The notes: a model not told the origin generated them from the sequence alone. A DNA stretch of 64,000 bases from Vibrio sp. BS-M-Sm-2 (GCF_041504345.1 NZ_CP167894.1:1674001-1738000); one strand, 5' to 3'; shown: positions 47,206-56,995, counted from the first letter of the stretch. A program made the numbers and translations.

Positions 47206-47347
47206 GACCCGAACAGATCCTTTTTACGGATTTCGTGATCTTTTTTTGTGCAGCGCAGCTTGCTTGAGTAATCAGAGCTGATTTTAGGTCTAAAAATGTG
47301 GGCGGAATAATAGCAGATTTAACGCAACTAACAACCTAAAATGTGAT

Positions 47348-48043
47348 TCAAATCCATCCACGTTCTGCAAAAGAGACAACTTCGCCATCTCCAACCACAA
47401 AATGGTCGAGTATTCGTATGTCCACCAGCGCCAGTGCATCGGTTAATCGACGTGTAATCCGCCTATCGGCTTGGCTTGGTTCTGCAACACCCGAAGGATG
47501 GTTGTGAGCCAAAATTAATGCCGCCGCATTGTGATGAAGTGACCGTTTAACCACTTCCCTCGGGTAAACCGATGCGGCATCGATGGTTCCTTCAAACATC
47601 ACCTCGTCCTTTATTACCCTATTTTGGTTATCGAGGAACAATATATAGAAGGCTTCTCGCTGGCGATCGCGCAACATGCTCGAGAGATAAAGCTTAGTAT
47701 GACTTGGGCTAGTAAGCGCATCTCCACGAGATAAAGTCTCTGCTAGATAACGCTGCGTCATCTCTAATACAGCCTGCAATTGAACATACTTGGCCTGCCC
47801 CATCCCTTTATGAGCACAAAACTCTTCCTGTGTTGCTGAAAAAAGGTGACGGAGCGAGCCAAAGTCTTTGATCAACTTGTCTGCGAGTTCCAAGACGTTC
47901 ATTCCTTGTGTCCCTGTTCGCAGGAATATCGCGAGCAGTTCCGCATCACTCAAGGAATCAGGCCCTCTATTTAACAACTTTTCTCTCGGCATCGATTCGG
48001 CAGGTATTTTATCTATTGGCATATAAAGACAATCATTGGTCAT
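47348..48043 (-). CDS. radC: RadC-family JAB/MPN-domain protein
   Basis: This 231-residue protein has a helix-hairpin-helix-like N-terminal half ([39 protein letters not shown]) and a C-terminal JAMM metalloprotease-like fold. The metal motif is [18 protein letters not shown]. The historic DNA-repair role of RadC is disputed and the substrate is unknown. I use ATG 48043; ATG 48022 ([10 protein letters not shown]) and GTG 48049 are alternatives. It is divergent from coaBC. Confidence 0.9.
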   Translation of the reverse strand: MTNDCLYMPIDKIPAESMPREKLLNRGPDSLSDAELLAIFLRTGTQGMNVLELADKLIKDFGSLRHLFSATQEEFCAHKGMGQAKYVQLQAVLEMTQRYLAETLSRGDALTSPSHTKLYLSSMLRDRQREAFYILFLDNQNRVIKDEVMFEGTIDAASVYPREVVKRSLHHNAAALILAHNHPSGVAEPSQADRRITRRLTDALALVDIRILDHFVVGDGEVVSFAERGWI

Positions 48044-48245
48044 GAACACAACCCATCACCTTAATGAGATCGTAATCAGAGATCCTTCGATAGAGGTCAA
48101 AGGAAACGAGACACTAACAAAATCGTGTAATTGATAAGTTTGATAACACCAACTTGATGAGCGTCAACTCTGTTCGAGTTCTGCTTCTAGGCACTTATCC
48201 TTTGTTCTGATATCGTAAGTCGCAGAGAAATTAAGGAACAGAATC

Positions 48246-49486
48246 ATGCAAACATTGGTTAATCAACTGAGTAACGCTGACCAACAAGGCCTAGCTGGAA
48301 AAAAATCCTACTTGGCATTAGTGGTGGTATCGCTGCGTATAAATGTGCCGAACTGACTCGACGCTTAATTGAACGTGGAGCACAAGTACAAGTCGTGATG
48401 ACAAATGCAGCCAAGGAGTTCATTACTCCTCTCACCATGCAAGCCGTCTCTGGAAAGCCAGTGTCTGATAGTTTGCTTGATCCTGCTGCTGAGGCTTCCA
48501 TGGGGCACATTGAGCTCGCAAAATGGGCTGATTTGGTATTACTAGCGCCAGCAACCGCTGATCTGATTGCTCGCATGACAGCTGGCATGGGTAACGACCT
48601 ACTGACCACTTTGGTTCTAGCAACCGATGCGCCAGTTGCGGTATCTCCGGCAATGAACCAACAGATGTACAGCCACCCTGCCACTCAAGAGAACATCGCA
48701 ACACTAAAACGTCGTGGTTGTGAGATTTGGGGACCGGCGGCTGGCGAACAAGCGTGTGGTGATGTGGGCATGGGCCGCATGCTAGAGCCTATGCAGCTTG
48801 TACACCGCTGTGAAGACTTCTTCCAACCCAAACCACTTGCAGGCCGCTCTGTACTTATTACTGCAGGCCCGACTCGAGAAGCGATCGACCCTGTGCGCTA
48901 CATTACCAACCACAGCTCAGGAAAAATGGGCTATGCACTGGCCGAAGCAGCAGCTAAACAAGGCGCTGCGGTTACTTTAGTCAGTGGCCCAGTATCACTC
49001 GCGACACCGAATAATGTCACTCGCGTTGATGTTGATAGCGCTCAACAGATGCTAGATGCCGTTTCTTCACGCGCTGCTCAGCACGACATTTTCATCGGTT
49101 GTGCCGCGGTTGCCGATTACCGCCCAGAGACCATTGCTGACCAAAAGCTTAAGAAGGTCGATGGCAAAGACGACATGACCATTCAAATGGTTAAGAACCC
49201 AGACATCGTCGCTTCTGTCGCTTCAATGACCGAAGGTCGCCCATTTACTGTCGGCTTCGCAGCTGAAACTCAAGATGTTGAAAAATACGCGCGCGGTAAG
49301 TTAGAAAGAAAGAACCTCGACATGATCTGCGCTAACGACGTTTCAGTCGAAGGTCAAGGCTTCAATAGCAGTAGCAATGAGCTGCATCTTTATTGGAAAG
49401 GCGGCGATAAGTCTCTGCCACTGGATAGCAAAGACACACTTGGTTTCCAGATCCTCGAACAGATCCAACAGCTTATTGATGCATAA
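48246..49486 (+). pseudogene. coaBC: Bifunctional CoaBC (phosphopantothenoylcysteine decarboxylase/synthetase), one-base frameshift in an A7 run
   Basis: Translation should start at ATG 48246 (AAGGAACAG upstream) with [20 protein letters not shown], then break after seven A residues. The next frame back continues [20 protein letters not shown], the CoaC flavin-binding start, into the long frame with [48 protein letters not shown] residues, and the CoaB half from about residue 195 ([37 protein letters not shown]). Adding one A at 48299-48305 gives 413 codons, the normal length. CoaBC is essential for coenzyme A, so a true knockout is implausible. Assembly error or efficient slippage must explain it. 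Confidence 0.9.
48299..48305 (+). other. A7 slippery heptamer at the coaBC frameshift
   Basis: The zero frame reads GGA AAA AAA TCC. The A-AAA-AAA heptamer is phased for a -1 shift to ATC CTA CTT, which restores CoaC. This is the fourth site of this kind in the window and the only one in an essential gene. Confidence 0.6.
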
Positions 49487-49625
49487 ACGCACAAATTTGC
49501 TCTGACAATCTGCTGACACCTCTCGATTCTGTTGACCTAGGGCTCACAAAACTAGGAAACAGAATTGATTGGTGTTTATAATCCTTCTTCACTCAATCCT
49601 CATCTTTAGGAAAGGAAGTAAATAG

Positions 49626-50216
49626 ATGGCTGGTGCTCGAAAATCAAACCGTCGTGAAGAAATCCTACAAGCTCTCGCACAAATGTTGGAATCGACCGAA
49701 GGTGCTTCTCGTATCACAACGGTAAAGTTAGCCAAGCAAGTGGGTGTTTCTGAGGCTGCGTTATACCGCCACTTCCCAAGCAAAGCTCGCATGTTTGAAG
49801 GCCTAATCGAGTTCATTGAAGAAGCGTTGATGTCTCGAATCAACCGCATTCTGGATGAAGAGAAAGACACGCTAGAGCGCATACGCCTAGTGCTACAACT
49901 TATCTTAGTTTTCTCAGAACGTAACCCCGGCCTGACTCGAATTTTATCTGGTCATGCTCTAATGTTTGAAAATGAACGCCTGCGTGATCGCATCAACCAA
50001 CTTTTCGAACGCATTGAGACGCAACTTCGCCAGATCCTGCGTGAAAGAAAGCTTCGTGAAGGGAAATCATTCCCGGTTGATGAGAAAATCTTAGCCGCTC
50101 AGCTGCTAGGTCAAGTTGAAGGCAGCTTGAATCGATTTGTTCGCTCAGACTTCAAATATCAACCGACAGAAAACTTCGATGCTTATTGGGCTCTGCTAAG
50201 CGCTCAGATTAAGTAG
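49626..50216 (+). CDS. slmA: Nucleoid occlusion factor SlmA
   Basis: This 196-residue TetR-fold protein binds chromosomal sites and blocks FtsZ ring assembly over the nucleoid. It has the helix-turn-helix [20 protein letters not shown], preceded by [18 protein letters not shown], and the SlmA-typical [20 protein letters not shown]. Located directly after coaBC as in E. coli (dfp-dut-slmA), but dut is not between them here. AGGAAAGGAAG precedes the ATG. Confidence 0.95.
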   Translation: MAGARKSNRREEILQALAQMLESTEGASRITTVKLAKQVGVSEAALYRHFPSKARMFEGLIEFIEEALMSRINRILDEEKDTLERIRLVLQLILVFSERNPGLTRILSGHALMFENERLRDRINQLFERIETQLRQILRERKLREGKSFPVDEKILAAQLLGQVEGSLNRFVRSDFKYQPTENFDAYWALLSAQIK

Positions 50217-50249
50217 CAATCAAATTAAGTAGCAATCAAATCTTAAGTG

Positions 50250-51236
50250 ATGGTTATGACGACGAAAACTTCTCCGACAAACAGCACTGCACAACACGTT
50301 ATTACTAAGCCACCTTTTACTCTGGCGTTACTCCACCCTAAATACTGGGGGGTATGGTTCGGTTTTGGGTTATTGGCGCTTATCGTTAACGTTCTTCCTT
50401 ATCGTCTCTTACTGCTATTAGGCCGCTCATTAGGCTCTTTGGGCGCTCGTTATGGTAAAAAACGTGTAGCGGTAGCAACACGTAACTTGGAACTCGCCTT
50501 CCCAGACAAGCCAGCAGATGAAGTCTCAGCAATGGTCAGCGAGAACTTCAAGAACACTGGTATGGCACTCATCGAAACCGGAATTACTTGGTTCTGGCCA
50601 ACGTGGCGTTTCAAGCGAATCCTAGTAGATAAAGATACCCAAGCACTGCGTACGCATAAAGCCAACGGTAAAGGTGTTTTGTTGTGCTGTGTGCATGCCT
50701 TAAACCTAGAGATCACTGCGCGAGCAATGGCTGTTCTCGGTATTTCTGGCTTAGGGGTTTATCGCCCACACAACAACCCTGCTTATGAATTCATTCAGTA
50801 CCGCGGTCGTACCCAAAACGGCAACCGCCTAATTCACCGTAAAGATGTGAAGCGCATGATCCGAATCCTGCGTCAGGGTGAGATCCTTTTCTACCTACCG
50901 GATCATGATTACGGTCGTAACAAATCTGTGTTTGTGCCTTTCTTCGCGGTAGAAGATGCATGCACCACTACAGGCACCAGCATTCTTGCGTACACCAGCC
51001 GATGTGCACTTGTTCCGGGGTCTGGTTTTAGAAATGCCGACGGCAAGTATGAAATCATGGCCGATGAGTCAATCGAAGATAACTACCCGCAGAAAGATGA
51101 GAAAGCCGCCGCTGCCTATATGAACCGCTATCTTGAGAAGATTATCTTAAGAGCACCAGAACAGTGGATGTGGTTACACAAGCGCTTCAAAACAATGGAA
51201 GATCCAGAAGTGGAACGCGGCATTCGTTACAAATAG
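50250..51236 (+). CDS. lpxL: Lipid A lauroyl-type acyltransferase (LpxL family)
   Basis: This 328-residue LpxL/LpxM/LpxP-family enzyme has LALLHPKYWGVWFGFGLL, a membrane helix near residues 36-55, NLELAFPDKPADEVSAMV, the catalytic H-x4-E in LLCCVHALNLEITARAM, VYRPHNNPAYEFIQYRGRT, FYLPDHDYGRNKSVFVPFF, and PEQWMWLHKRFK. The H-x4-E and the R-H-N-N segments fit LpxL rather than LpxM. Start choice among GTG 50247, ATG 50250 and ATG 50256 is uncertain. A strong terminator follows. Confidence 0.9.
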   Translation: MVMTTKTSPTNSTAQHVITKPPFTLALLHPKYWGVWFGFGLLALIVNVLPYRLLLLLGRSLGSLGARYGKKRVAVATRNLELAFPDKPADEVSAMVSENFKNTGMALIETGITWFWPTWRFKRILVDKDTQALRTHKANGKGVLLCCVHALNLEITARAMAVLGISGLGVYRPHNNPAYEFIQYRGRTQNGNRLIHRKDVKRMIRILRQGEILFYLPDHDYGRNKSVFVPFFAVEDACTTTGTSILAYTSRCALVPGSGFRNADGKYEIMADESIEDNYPQKDEKAAAAYMNRYLEKIILRAPEQWMWLHKRFKTMEDPEVERGIRYK

Positions 51237-51282
51237 AGCGCCTATCTTTAGATAAGAAAATAGTTCGCTTCAATAGAAAAGT

Positions 51283-51319
51283 AAAAGGCCCGAAAGAGTT
51301 ATCTCTCTCGGGCCTTTTT
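51283..51319. terminator. Bidirectional terminator between lpxL and pyrE
   Basis: AAAAGGCCCGA and TCGGGCCTTTT form a perfect 11-bp stem with a partly paired inner region, flanked by A and T runs on either side. It can end both the lpxL and pyrE transcripts. Confidence 0.9.
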
Positions 51320-51374
51320 GATTTTTCGATTCTAAACTTAGAGCGCTAAACCGTAAGGTTCGACGCTTCAGGGA

Positions 51375-52016
51375 TTAGATTCCGTATTGAGCGCGGTACG
51401 CCTTTACTGCGTCTAGATGTGCTGCATCTGTGCCTTTCTCTTCAAGGAAAGTCACAAGGTCAGTCAGGCTAACGATTGAGATAATTGCACAACCGAAGTC
51501 ACGCTCTACTTCTTGAATAGCAGACAACTCGCCTTTGCCCTTCTCTTGGCGGTCAATCGCAACCAGAACACCCGCTAAATCAGCGCCGTTTGCTTGGATG
51601 ATTTCCATCGACTCACGAATCGCAGTACCAGCAGTGATCACGTCATCAACTAACATGATGCGACCTTCAAGTTCGCTACCCACTAGGTTGCCACCTTCAC
51701 CGTGGTTTTTCGCTTCTTTACGGTTGAAACAGTAAGGCGTGTCCACATCGTGGTGATCTGCCAGTGCAACCGCTGTCGTCGTTGCAATTGGGATACCCTT
51801 GTATGCAGGGCCAAATAACACATCAAACTCAATGCCAGAATCAGCCAATGCTGCTGCGTAGAAGCGACCTAAGCGTGCTAGGTCACGACCTGTATTAAAC
51901 AATCCAGCATTGAAGAAGTAAGGGCTCTTACGGCCAGACTTTAAAGTAAACTCACCAAACTTAAGTACTTCTTTCTCTAGTGCAAATTCAATAAATTCAC
52001 GTTGATATGCTTTCAT
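51375..52016 (-). CDS. pyrE: Orotate phosphoribosyltransferase PyrE
   Basis: This 213-residue enzyme makes orotidine 5'-phosphate from orotate and PRPP. It has [49 protein letters not shown], the PRPP-binding loop [20 protein letters not shown], and the C-terminal [10 protein letters not shown]. It follows rph on the same strand, as in E. coli, but with a terminator-like hairpin and an ERIC-like element between them. Confidence 0.97.
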   Translation of the reverse strand: MKAYQREFIEFALEKEVLKFGEFTLKSGRKSPYFFNAGLFNTGRDLARLGRFYAAALADSGIEFDVLFGPAYKGIPIATTTAVALADHHDVDTPYCFNRKEAKNHGEGGNLVGSELEGRIMLVDDVITAGTAIRESMEIIQANGADLAGVLVAIDRQEKGKGELSAIQEVERDFGCAIISIVSLTDLVTFLEEKGTDAAHLDAVKAYRAQYGI

Positions 52017-52069
52017 GTTTTTCCTCTACGTTTATTCAATAAAACTTAATTAACTTAAACTCATCCCAG

Positions 52070-52196
52070 TATCTTCTAAGTAGTCGTGCTTTCCGCTAGG
52101 CAACAAGCTTGCGAACCCCGTGAGCTTACGAGTAGTAAGTGATTCGGGTGAGCAAGCGCAGTTAACAACGCGGAGGGCGCGAATACGACGAAGATA
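52070..52196. repeat. ERIC-like (IRU) palindromic element, 127 bp
   Basis: The element begins TATCTTC and ends GAAGATA and is exactly 127 bases long, the classic ERIC size. Its central part has GAGCTTAC-(GAGTA)-GTAAGTGA, followed by GGGTGAGCAAGCGCAG and CAACGC, closely resembling the ERIC core. The termini are TA, as expected for insertion at TA. It lies between rph and pyrE and would be part of the rph-pyrE leader RNA. Confidence 0.75.
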
Positions 52197-52224
52197 AAAA
52201 AATAGCCCCCAATGTGGGAGCTAT
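52195..52224 (-). terminator. Terminator/attenuator hairpin just after rph
   Basis: On the minus strand ATAGCTCCC and GGGGGCTAT pair (one G-U) with a short loop and are followed by seven U residues. The stem begins eight bases after the rph stop codon. This is the arrangement of the E. coli rph-pyrE attenuator, where translation of rph up to its end controls termination in response to UTP. Confidence 0.8.
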
Positions 52225-52231
52225 CTAGAAA

Positions 52232-52948
52232 CTAGTCGGCCAACGCAGCTTTCTGCGCTTCGACGATATCGGCAATGCCCTTATTCGCCAGGGCTAAAAG
52301 CTGCATCAGCTCTTCGTGGCTGAACGGTTCGCCTTCTGCGGTGCCTTGAATCTCAATCATCTTACCGTCTTCCGTCATTACAACGTTCATATCGGTATCT
52401 GCTGCTGAGTCTTCAACGTACTCAAGGTCACACAGTGCTTGTGCACCAACGATGCCCACTGAAACTGCCGCTACGTGGCCTTTCATTGGGTTCTTTTTCA
52501 GTTTACCGCTTGCTAGTAGGCTGTTGATAGCGTCAGCCATTGCTACGCTTGCTCCTGAGATAGAAGCAGTACGAGTACCGCCGTCTGCTTGGATAACATC
52601 ACAATCGACAGTGATCATGATTTCACCCATTACTTTCAGGTCAACAACAGCGCGTAGGCTACGCGCGATCAGACGTTGGATTTCCATCGTACGACCGCCT
52701 TGCTTACCGCTCGCCGCTTCACGACGGTTACGAGTGTGCGTTGCACGTGGCAGCATGCCGTATTCAGCGGTTACCCAACCCTTACCTTGGCCTTTTAACC
52801 AACGCGGCACGTTTTCTTCTACCGTCGCATTACATAGAACTTTAGTGTTGCCGAACTCAACTAATACAGAACCTTCAGCATAAGCTGTGTAGTTACGAGT
52901 AATTTTAATTGGACGAATTTGATCTACAGCGCGGTCATTTGGACGCAT
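52232..52948 (-). CDS. rph: Ribonuclease PH
   Basis: This 238-residue 3'-to-5' phosphorolytic exoribonuclease trims tRNA precursors. It has [34 protein letters not shown], the arginine-rich [32 protein letters not shown], and [20 protein letters not shown] with the catalytic Asp residues. It is the full-length form (unlike the frameshifted allele of E. coli K-12). It is divergent from yicC and upstream of pyrE. Confidence 0.97.
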   Translation of the reverse strand: MRPNDRAVDQIRPIKITRNYTAYAEGSVLVEFGNTKVLCNATVEENVPRWLKGQGKGWVTAEYGMLPRATHTRNRREAASGKQGGRTMEIQRLIARSLRAVVDLKVMGEIMITVDCDVIQADGGTRTASISGASVAMADAINSLLASGKLKKNPMKGHVAAVSVGIVGAQALCDLEYVEDSAADTDMNVVMTEDGKMIEIQGTAEGEPFSHEELMQLLALANKGIADIVEAQKAALAD

Positions 52949-53162
52949 TGGTATCTACCTTATTAACAGTCTGAAGTGATTTACTATCGAAAGAGTGCAT
53001 CACCTAAGAAAGGGGTGAGACAGTTTTGATTGGGGCAAGATTATATAGCAGTTTATCATGCAAAGCTATCCATCATGAAAGGCGACAAGCTTCGGGAGCA
53101 CACCATATCGTGATACTATGCGTGCGCGTTATTTTCAGAATGATAAAAGACAGGAAAATTCG

Positions 53163-54029
53163 ATGATTTATAGTATGACCGCGTACGCACGCAAAGAAGT
53201 AAAAGGCGATTGGGGTACAGCAGTATGGGAAATCCGTAGTGTAAACCAGCGTTACCTAGAAACTTACTTCCGTATGCCTGAACAGTTCCGTGGTTTAGAA
53301 CCAATCTTGCGTGAGCGTTTCCGTAAGCGTCTAGCTCGCGGCAAGGTTGAGTGTAACCTGCGCTTTGAAGCAAACCCTGCAGCAAAGGGCGAACTAAGCA
53401 TTAACGAAGGTTTGGCTCAGCAAGTAATTAATGCTGCTAACCAAGTAATGACCATGACTGGCGAAGACAGCCGTTTGAACCCATTCCAAGTCATGAACTG
53501 GCCTGGCGTGATGGAAACGCCAGAGCAAGACATGGATGCCATCAACAAAGATCTACTTGAAGCATTCAACGATGCAATTGCTGAGTTCATTGATGCTCGT
53601 GCTCGTGAAGGTGAGAACATGAAGGCGCTAATCGTACAGCGCTTAGATGCGATCACTGAAGAAGTCGTGAAAGTTCGTGCACGCATGCCTGAAATCCTAG
53701 AGTGGCAACGTGAGCGTCTTCTTACCAAATTTGAAGATGCGAAAATTGAACTTGAAGGTTCTCGCGTTGAGCAAGAGCTTATCCTACTGGCTCAGAAGTC
53801 AGACGTAGCAGAAGAGCTAGACCGTCTAGACTCTCACGTGAAAGAAGCGAATGTAGTACTGAAAAAAGGTGGCGCTTGTGGCCGTAAGCTTGACTTCATG
53901 ATGCAAGAGTTCAACCGTGAGTCAAACACGCTAGCGTCTAAATCTATCAGTACAGACATCACAGCATCGGGCGTAGAGCTTAAAGTTCTCATCGAACAGA
54001 TGCGTGAGCAGATTCAGAATATTGAATAA
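53163..54029 (+). CDS. yicC: YicC-family endoribonuclease
   Basis: This 288-residue protein begins MIYSMTAYARKEVKGDWGTA and has the family segments EIRSVNQRYLETYFRMPEQF, RLARGKVECNLRFE, SRVEQELILLAQKSDVAEEL, GGACGRKLDFMMQEFNRE and NTLASKSIS. Homologues are hexameric RNases linked to small-RNA turnover. The start is ATG 53163; the open frame extends 15 codons further but without a ribosome site. It is transcribed divergently from rph. Confidence 0.93.
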   Translation: MIYSMTAYARKEVKGDWGTAVWEIRSVNQRYLETYFRMPEQFRGLEPILRERFRKRLARGKVECNLRFEANPAAKGELSINEGLAQQVINAANQVMTMTGEDSRLNPFQVMNWPGVMETPEQDMDAINKDLLEAFNDAIAEFIDARAREGENMKALIVQRLDAITEEVVKVRARMPEILEWQRERLLTKFEDAKIELEGSRVEQELILLAQKSDVAEELDRLDSHVKEANVVLKKGGACGRKLDFMMQEFNRESNTLASKSISTDITASGVELKVLIEQMREQIQNIE

Positions 54030-54092
54030 CAGTTTGCCAGTAACACGCTGTGAATAAGCTATTAGCTGAATCAGTGTTGATTAGATCAAGAT

Positions 54093-54119
54093 AAGCTCCT
54101 AGTTTTAGGGGCTTTTTTT
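54093..54119 (+). terminator. Terminator after yicC
   Basis: AAGCTCCT and AGGGGCTT stem with a six-base loop, followed by a T run to 54119. It ends the yicC transcript. Confidence 0.85.
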
Positions 54120-54294
54120 ATGGATGCAATAATGCCAATCAGGTTGAGCAGGTTGTTACGCAGGAGATTTGTTTGGAGCAAGAGATAGATACAGCTATAG
54201 ATAAAACAGAGAAGCGGATGTAACAAAGGATTTTAGAATATTTTGAGGGGGATATTACAGGTGGAACTAGAGGGGAAAGATTTAAGGGAGAAAG

Positions 54295-54322
54295 TGACGC
54301 AAGTTGCTAATGCAACCTGCGC
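54295..54322 (-). terminator. Hairpin after the cold-shock gene
   Basis: On the minus strand GGCGCAGGTTGC and GCAACTTGCGTC pair around a four-base loop. The downstream RNA is U-rich but lacks a clean run. It is probably the terminator of the cold-shock gene. The 170 bases between this and the yicC terminator hold no gene I can support. Confidence 0.6.
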
Positions 54323-54334
54323 CGACTTAAAATC

Positions 54335-54547
54335 TTATAGAGCTACAACGTTTGCAGCTTGAAGACCTTTTTGGCCTTGCTCTACTTCGAAAGACACTTG
54401 TTGGCCTTCTTTAAGAGTCTTGAAACCTTCAGATGCGATAGCACGGAAGTGAACGAATACGTCAGCGCCGCCGTTGTCTTGAGTTAGGAAACCGAAACCT
54501 TTCTCTTCGTTAAACCATTTTACTACGCCGTTTGTTTTGTTAGACAT
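54335..54547 (-). CDS. Cold-shock protein of the CspA family
   Basis: This 70-residue OB-fold RNA chaperone contains both RNA-binding motifs, KGFGFL (RNP1) and VFVHF (RNP2), in [18 protein letters not shown] and [18 protein letters not shown]. The start is ATG 54547, with AAGGGACAC upstream. The roughly 250 bases before the gene hold no other gene and are likely to include a long 5' leader, as is usual for thermosensing csp transcripts. Which paralogue it is cannot be told. Confidence 0.95.
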   Translation of the reverse strand: MSNKTNGVVKWFNEEKGFGFLTQDNGGADVFVHFRAIASEGFKTLKEGQQVSFEVEQGQKGLQAANVVAL

Positions 54548-54803
54548 GATGTGTCCCTTATATAAAAATAAAAAATTAATCGCCAAAAGTGCGATGCGCT
54601 GAAAGCTTGAATTATTTAATGTATCTATGAAGCTAAGGGAAACACTGAGAATAACAATGAAGCAATACTAAGGGTTTTACTTTACAACTGGATGTTTCAT
54701 TTAATAACCCTGAAAACAGAGCGACGCCATTCTTGGTGATCTTAGCCTGCTTGTAAAGCGTTATTTGGATAAATTGATGTTTTTTTGTTCAACCAACCCA
54801 ATT

Positions 54804-54829
54804 AAAAACCCAACGATATCGCTGGGCTT
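54804..54829 (-). terminator. Terminator after psiE
   Basis: On the minus strand AGCCCAGCGA and TCGTTGGGTT pair (with G-U), followed by TTTTT. It lies 30 bases past the psiE stop. Confidence 0.8.
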
Positions 54830-54857
54830 CATTTATAAAACCTTAACCTTCAAAGTG

Positions 54858-55283
54858 TTACTCATCTGGCTGCTTGGTTCGAAGGTCTACATACGGCCAA
54901 TAATGATGCCCAACACGAATCAAGAGTGTTGCAGCGGCTAAGATAAATGCCGCTAAAGATAACCAAACGATCAATACCGCATCGAGCTCTTTCATACCCA
55001 AAGTGATGTAACGAGCAATCGCCATCATCGCGATATAGATTGGGTATCGCACTGGGATCTTGCCGTTCATCACAAACTGTTGAACCATGGCCAACACTTC
55101 TAAATAGATGAACATCAATAGAATGTCGGTCAGTTGTACACGGCGTTCAGCGAAGACATGCATGAACTCTTCGACCATCGCAAACAAGGTCGCGAGCGTG
55201 ATCGCCACCAGCAATACCGCTTCCATAATGTGGAACACTTTTAAAAACGGCTTACTAAAAGATTTGGGTAAATGAGAAGGCAT
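54858..55283 (-). CDS. psiE: Phosphate-starvation-inducible protein PsiE
   Basis: This 141-residue membrane protein has four hydrophobic segments, for example AVLLVAITLATLFAMVEEF, ILLMFIYLEVLAMVQQFVM, PIYIAMMAIARYITLG and VLIVWLSLAAFILAAATLLI. The E-V-L-A-M-V-Q-Q-F region is characteristic of PsiE. Function is unknown; in E. coli the gene responds to phosphate and cAMP. The start is ATG 55283 because GAAGAG lies five bases before it. Confidence 0.88.
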   Translation of the reverse strand: MPSHLPKSFSKPFLKVFHIMEAVLLVAITLATLFAMVEEFMHVFAERRVQLTDILLMFIYLEVLAMVQQFVMNGKIPVRYPIYIAMMAIARYITLGMKELDAVLIVWLSLAAFILAAATLLIRVGHHYWPYVDLRTKQPDE

Positions 55284-55485
55284 AGTCACTCTTCAAAAAA
55301 TAATTAATCCAGTCTCTACAATAGCATGCATCAATATAAGTCGCGTACTATCACTTTAGGATAACGCCACCAGTTACATGTCTAGAGACGGCAAATACAA
55401 AAATGGCCCTACATTCACTGCAGAGCCATCTACTGGTCTTTTACTTATCGCCTGTTACTTAACAAACGTTACTTACCGATCTGCC

Positions 55486-56856
55486 CTATAGCAGAATCAG
55501 GTAAGTTAAGAACACCACACACAGTCCGTAGATAAGCGGGTGTACTTCTTTGCGCTTACCTGCCACAACCATTGTGAATGCGTAGCTGATGAAACCCATC
55601 GCCATACCGTTCGCTGGAGAGAAGCTTAGCACTGTAAACATGATGGTGAAGAAGGCTGCAATGCGTGACTCTTTCTTTTCCCAGTTAATCTGACCAAGGC
55701 GACCTACCATGTAAATACCCACCACTACCATCGCCGGCGCAACCATGGCTGCCGAGAAGATAGAGAAGATTGGGTATAGGAACAGCGAGATTAAGAACAG
55801 ACCAGCCACCATGACTGCCGCTAAGCCCGTTTTCGCACCTTGAGAAGACGCAATACCTGACTCAGAGAAAGCCGTAATCGATGTGGTACCAAGAATTGAG
55901 CCAATCACAGTACCGCCTGCATCAGCCACTAGAGCCGACTTCGCGTTTGGCACCTTACCGTCTTTATCAATGATTCCTGCATCGCGGCCAACACCAACGA
56001 TCGTGCTCAAGCCATCGAAGAAATCGACAATCAGGAAGATAAGCACGATGAATAATAGGTCGAACATTTTCTCAGGTGTGAAAGCCGAGAAATCAAAGAT
56101 AGCACCGAAGCTGCCTGCCATGCTTGGCGGCATAGCTACTAACTGTTCTGGGATTGGCGCGTTTGATGTACCCATAAATACGTCAGCAAGAATAGTTAAT
56201 GCAATTGCCGACACAAATGAAATGAATGTAGCGAGCTTGATATCACGAACCATACAGCCTAGTGCGATGAAGATACTTACATAAGCGATGATCACTTTTG
56301 GATCTGAGATATCACCTAGACCAACCAACACGAATGGGTTAGAAACGATAATACCTGCATTCTTCAGACCTAAAAAAGCAATAAACAGTCCGAGCGATAC
56401 GGTAATTGCCAGTTTCAAGTCTTCAGGGATCGACTCAATCATCGACTTACGAATATTGGTCAGCGAGAACGCAAGATAAAGTATGCCCGACAAGAAGATG
56501 CCGAATAGTGCTTCATTCCAAAGGACCGCGACTGAACCACTTAATAGCAAGCCTTTAAAGAAGCCGTTCATACTCATGCCCGGCGCAAGCATCACTGGAT
56601 AGTTGCCCCAAATACCCATGATTAGGGTCGAAATAGCCGCAGCAAGTGCTGTTGCAGTAAACACGGCACCTTTATCCATGCCAGGAATACCACCCAAAAT
56701 CGCTGGGTTGACCGCCAGAATATAACTCATCGCCAAGAAAGTAATGAAACCCGCGTACAGCTCAGTGCCAATCGTGGTTTTTCTTTCAGTGATTTTAAAC
56801 AACGAATCAAGTGAGCCAGAAGAGTTCTGGGCTTTTAGGGTGGAATCGGTACTCAC
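55486..56856 (-). CDS. Purine permease of the AzgA/PbuG type, probably guanine/hypoxanthine
   Basis: This 456-residue transporter has about 12-14 membrane helices. It carries LYAGFITFLAMSYILAVNP, the substrate-helix segment PVMLAPGMSMNGFFKGLLLS, IVDFFDGLSTIVGVGRDAG and GGTVIGSILGTTSITAFSES. These fit the AzgA-like family, whose members take up adenine or guanine/hypoxanthine with protons. The guanine-type riboswitch and PurR-like box upstream point to guanine or hypoxanthine. It starts with GTG at 56856, preceded by TAGGTTTTGTT. It is the only gene of its transcript. Confidence 0.9.
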   Translation of the reverse strand: MSTDSTLKAQNSSGSLDSLFKITERKTTIGTELYAGFITFLAMSYILAVNPAILGGIPGMDKGAVFTATALAAAISTLIMGIWGNYPVMLAPGMSMNGFFKGLLLSGSVAVLWNEALFGIFLSGILYLAFSLTNIRKSMIESIPEDLKLAITVSLGLFIAFLGLKNAGIIVSNPFVLVGLGDISDPKVIIAYVSIFIALGCMVRDIKLATFISFVSAIALTILADVFMGTSNAPIPEQLVAMPPSMAGSFGAIFDFSAFTPEKMFDLLFIVLIFLIVDFFDGLSTIVGVGRDAGIIDKDGKVPNAKSALVADAGGTVIGSILGTTSITAFSESGIASSQGAKTGLAAVMVAGLFLISLFLYPIFSIFSAAMVAPAMVVVGIYMVGRLGQINWEKKESRIAAFFTIMFTVLSFSPANGMAMGFISYAFTMVVAGKRKEVHPLIYGLCVVFLTYLILL

Positions 56857-56931
56857 AACAAAACCTATGCAATAAATTAAGAATTTGGTGATTCAAATGC
56901 TGTGAGAATAGAGAAGTCTCTACACTAAAAA

Positions 56932-56994
56932 CTGTAGTCACCAAGGTAGGCTCGGTAGTAGAAACATCTAGTCCATATCACTAGACATATACAG
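56932..56994 (-). promoter_or_regulatory. Guanine-type purine riboswitch aptamer
   Basis: On the minus strand P1 is CTGTA/TACAG. P2 is TCTAGT/ACTAGA closing loop GATATGG, which matches the consensus L2. J2/3 is GTTTCTAC, also consensus. P3 is TACCGA/TTGGTG with a seven-base loop. The specificity base in J3/1 is C (ACTAC), the guanine/hypoxanthine form rather than the adenine form. The P1 3' strand can alternatively pair with a downstream TGTAG. No U-tract terminator follows, so control could be translational or by a weak hairpin. Confidence 0.9.
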
Positions 56995-56995
56995 C

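Noticed and set aside
56932..56994. Adenine riboswitch
   Set aside because: The specificity base in J3/1 is C, as in guanine aptamers, not U.
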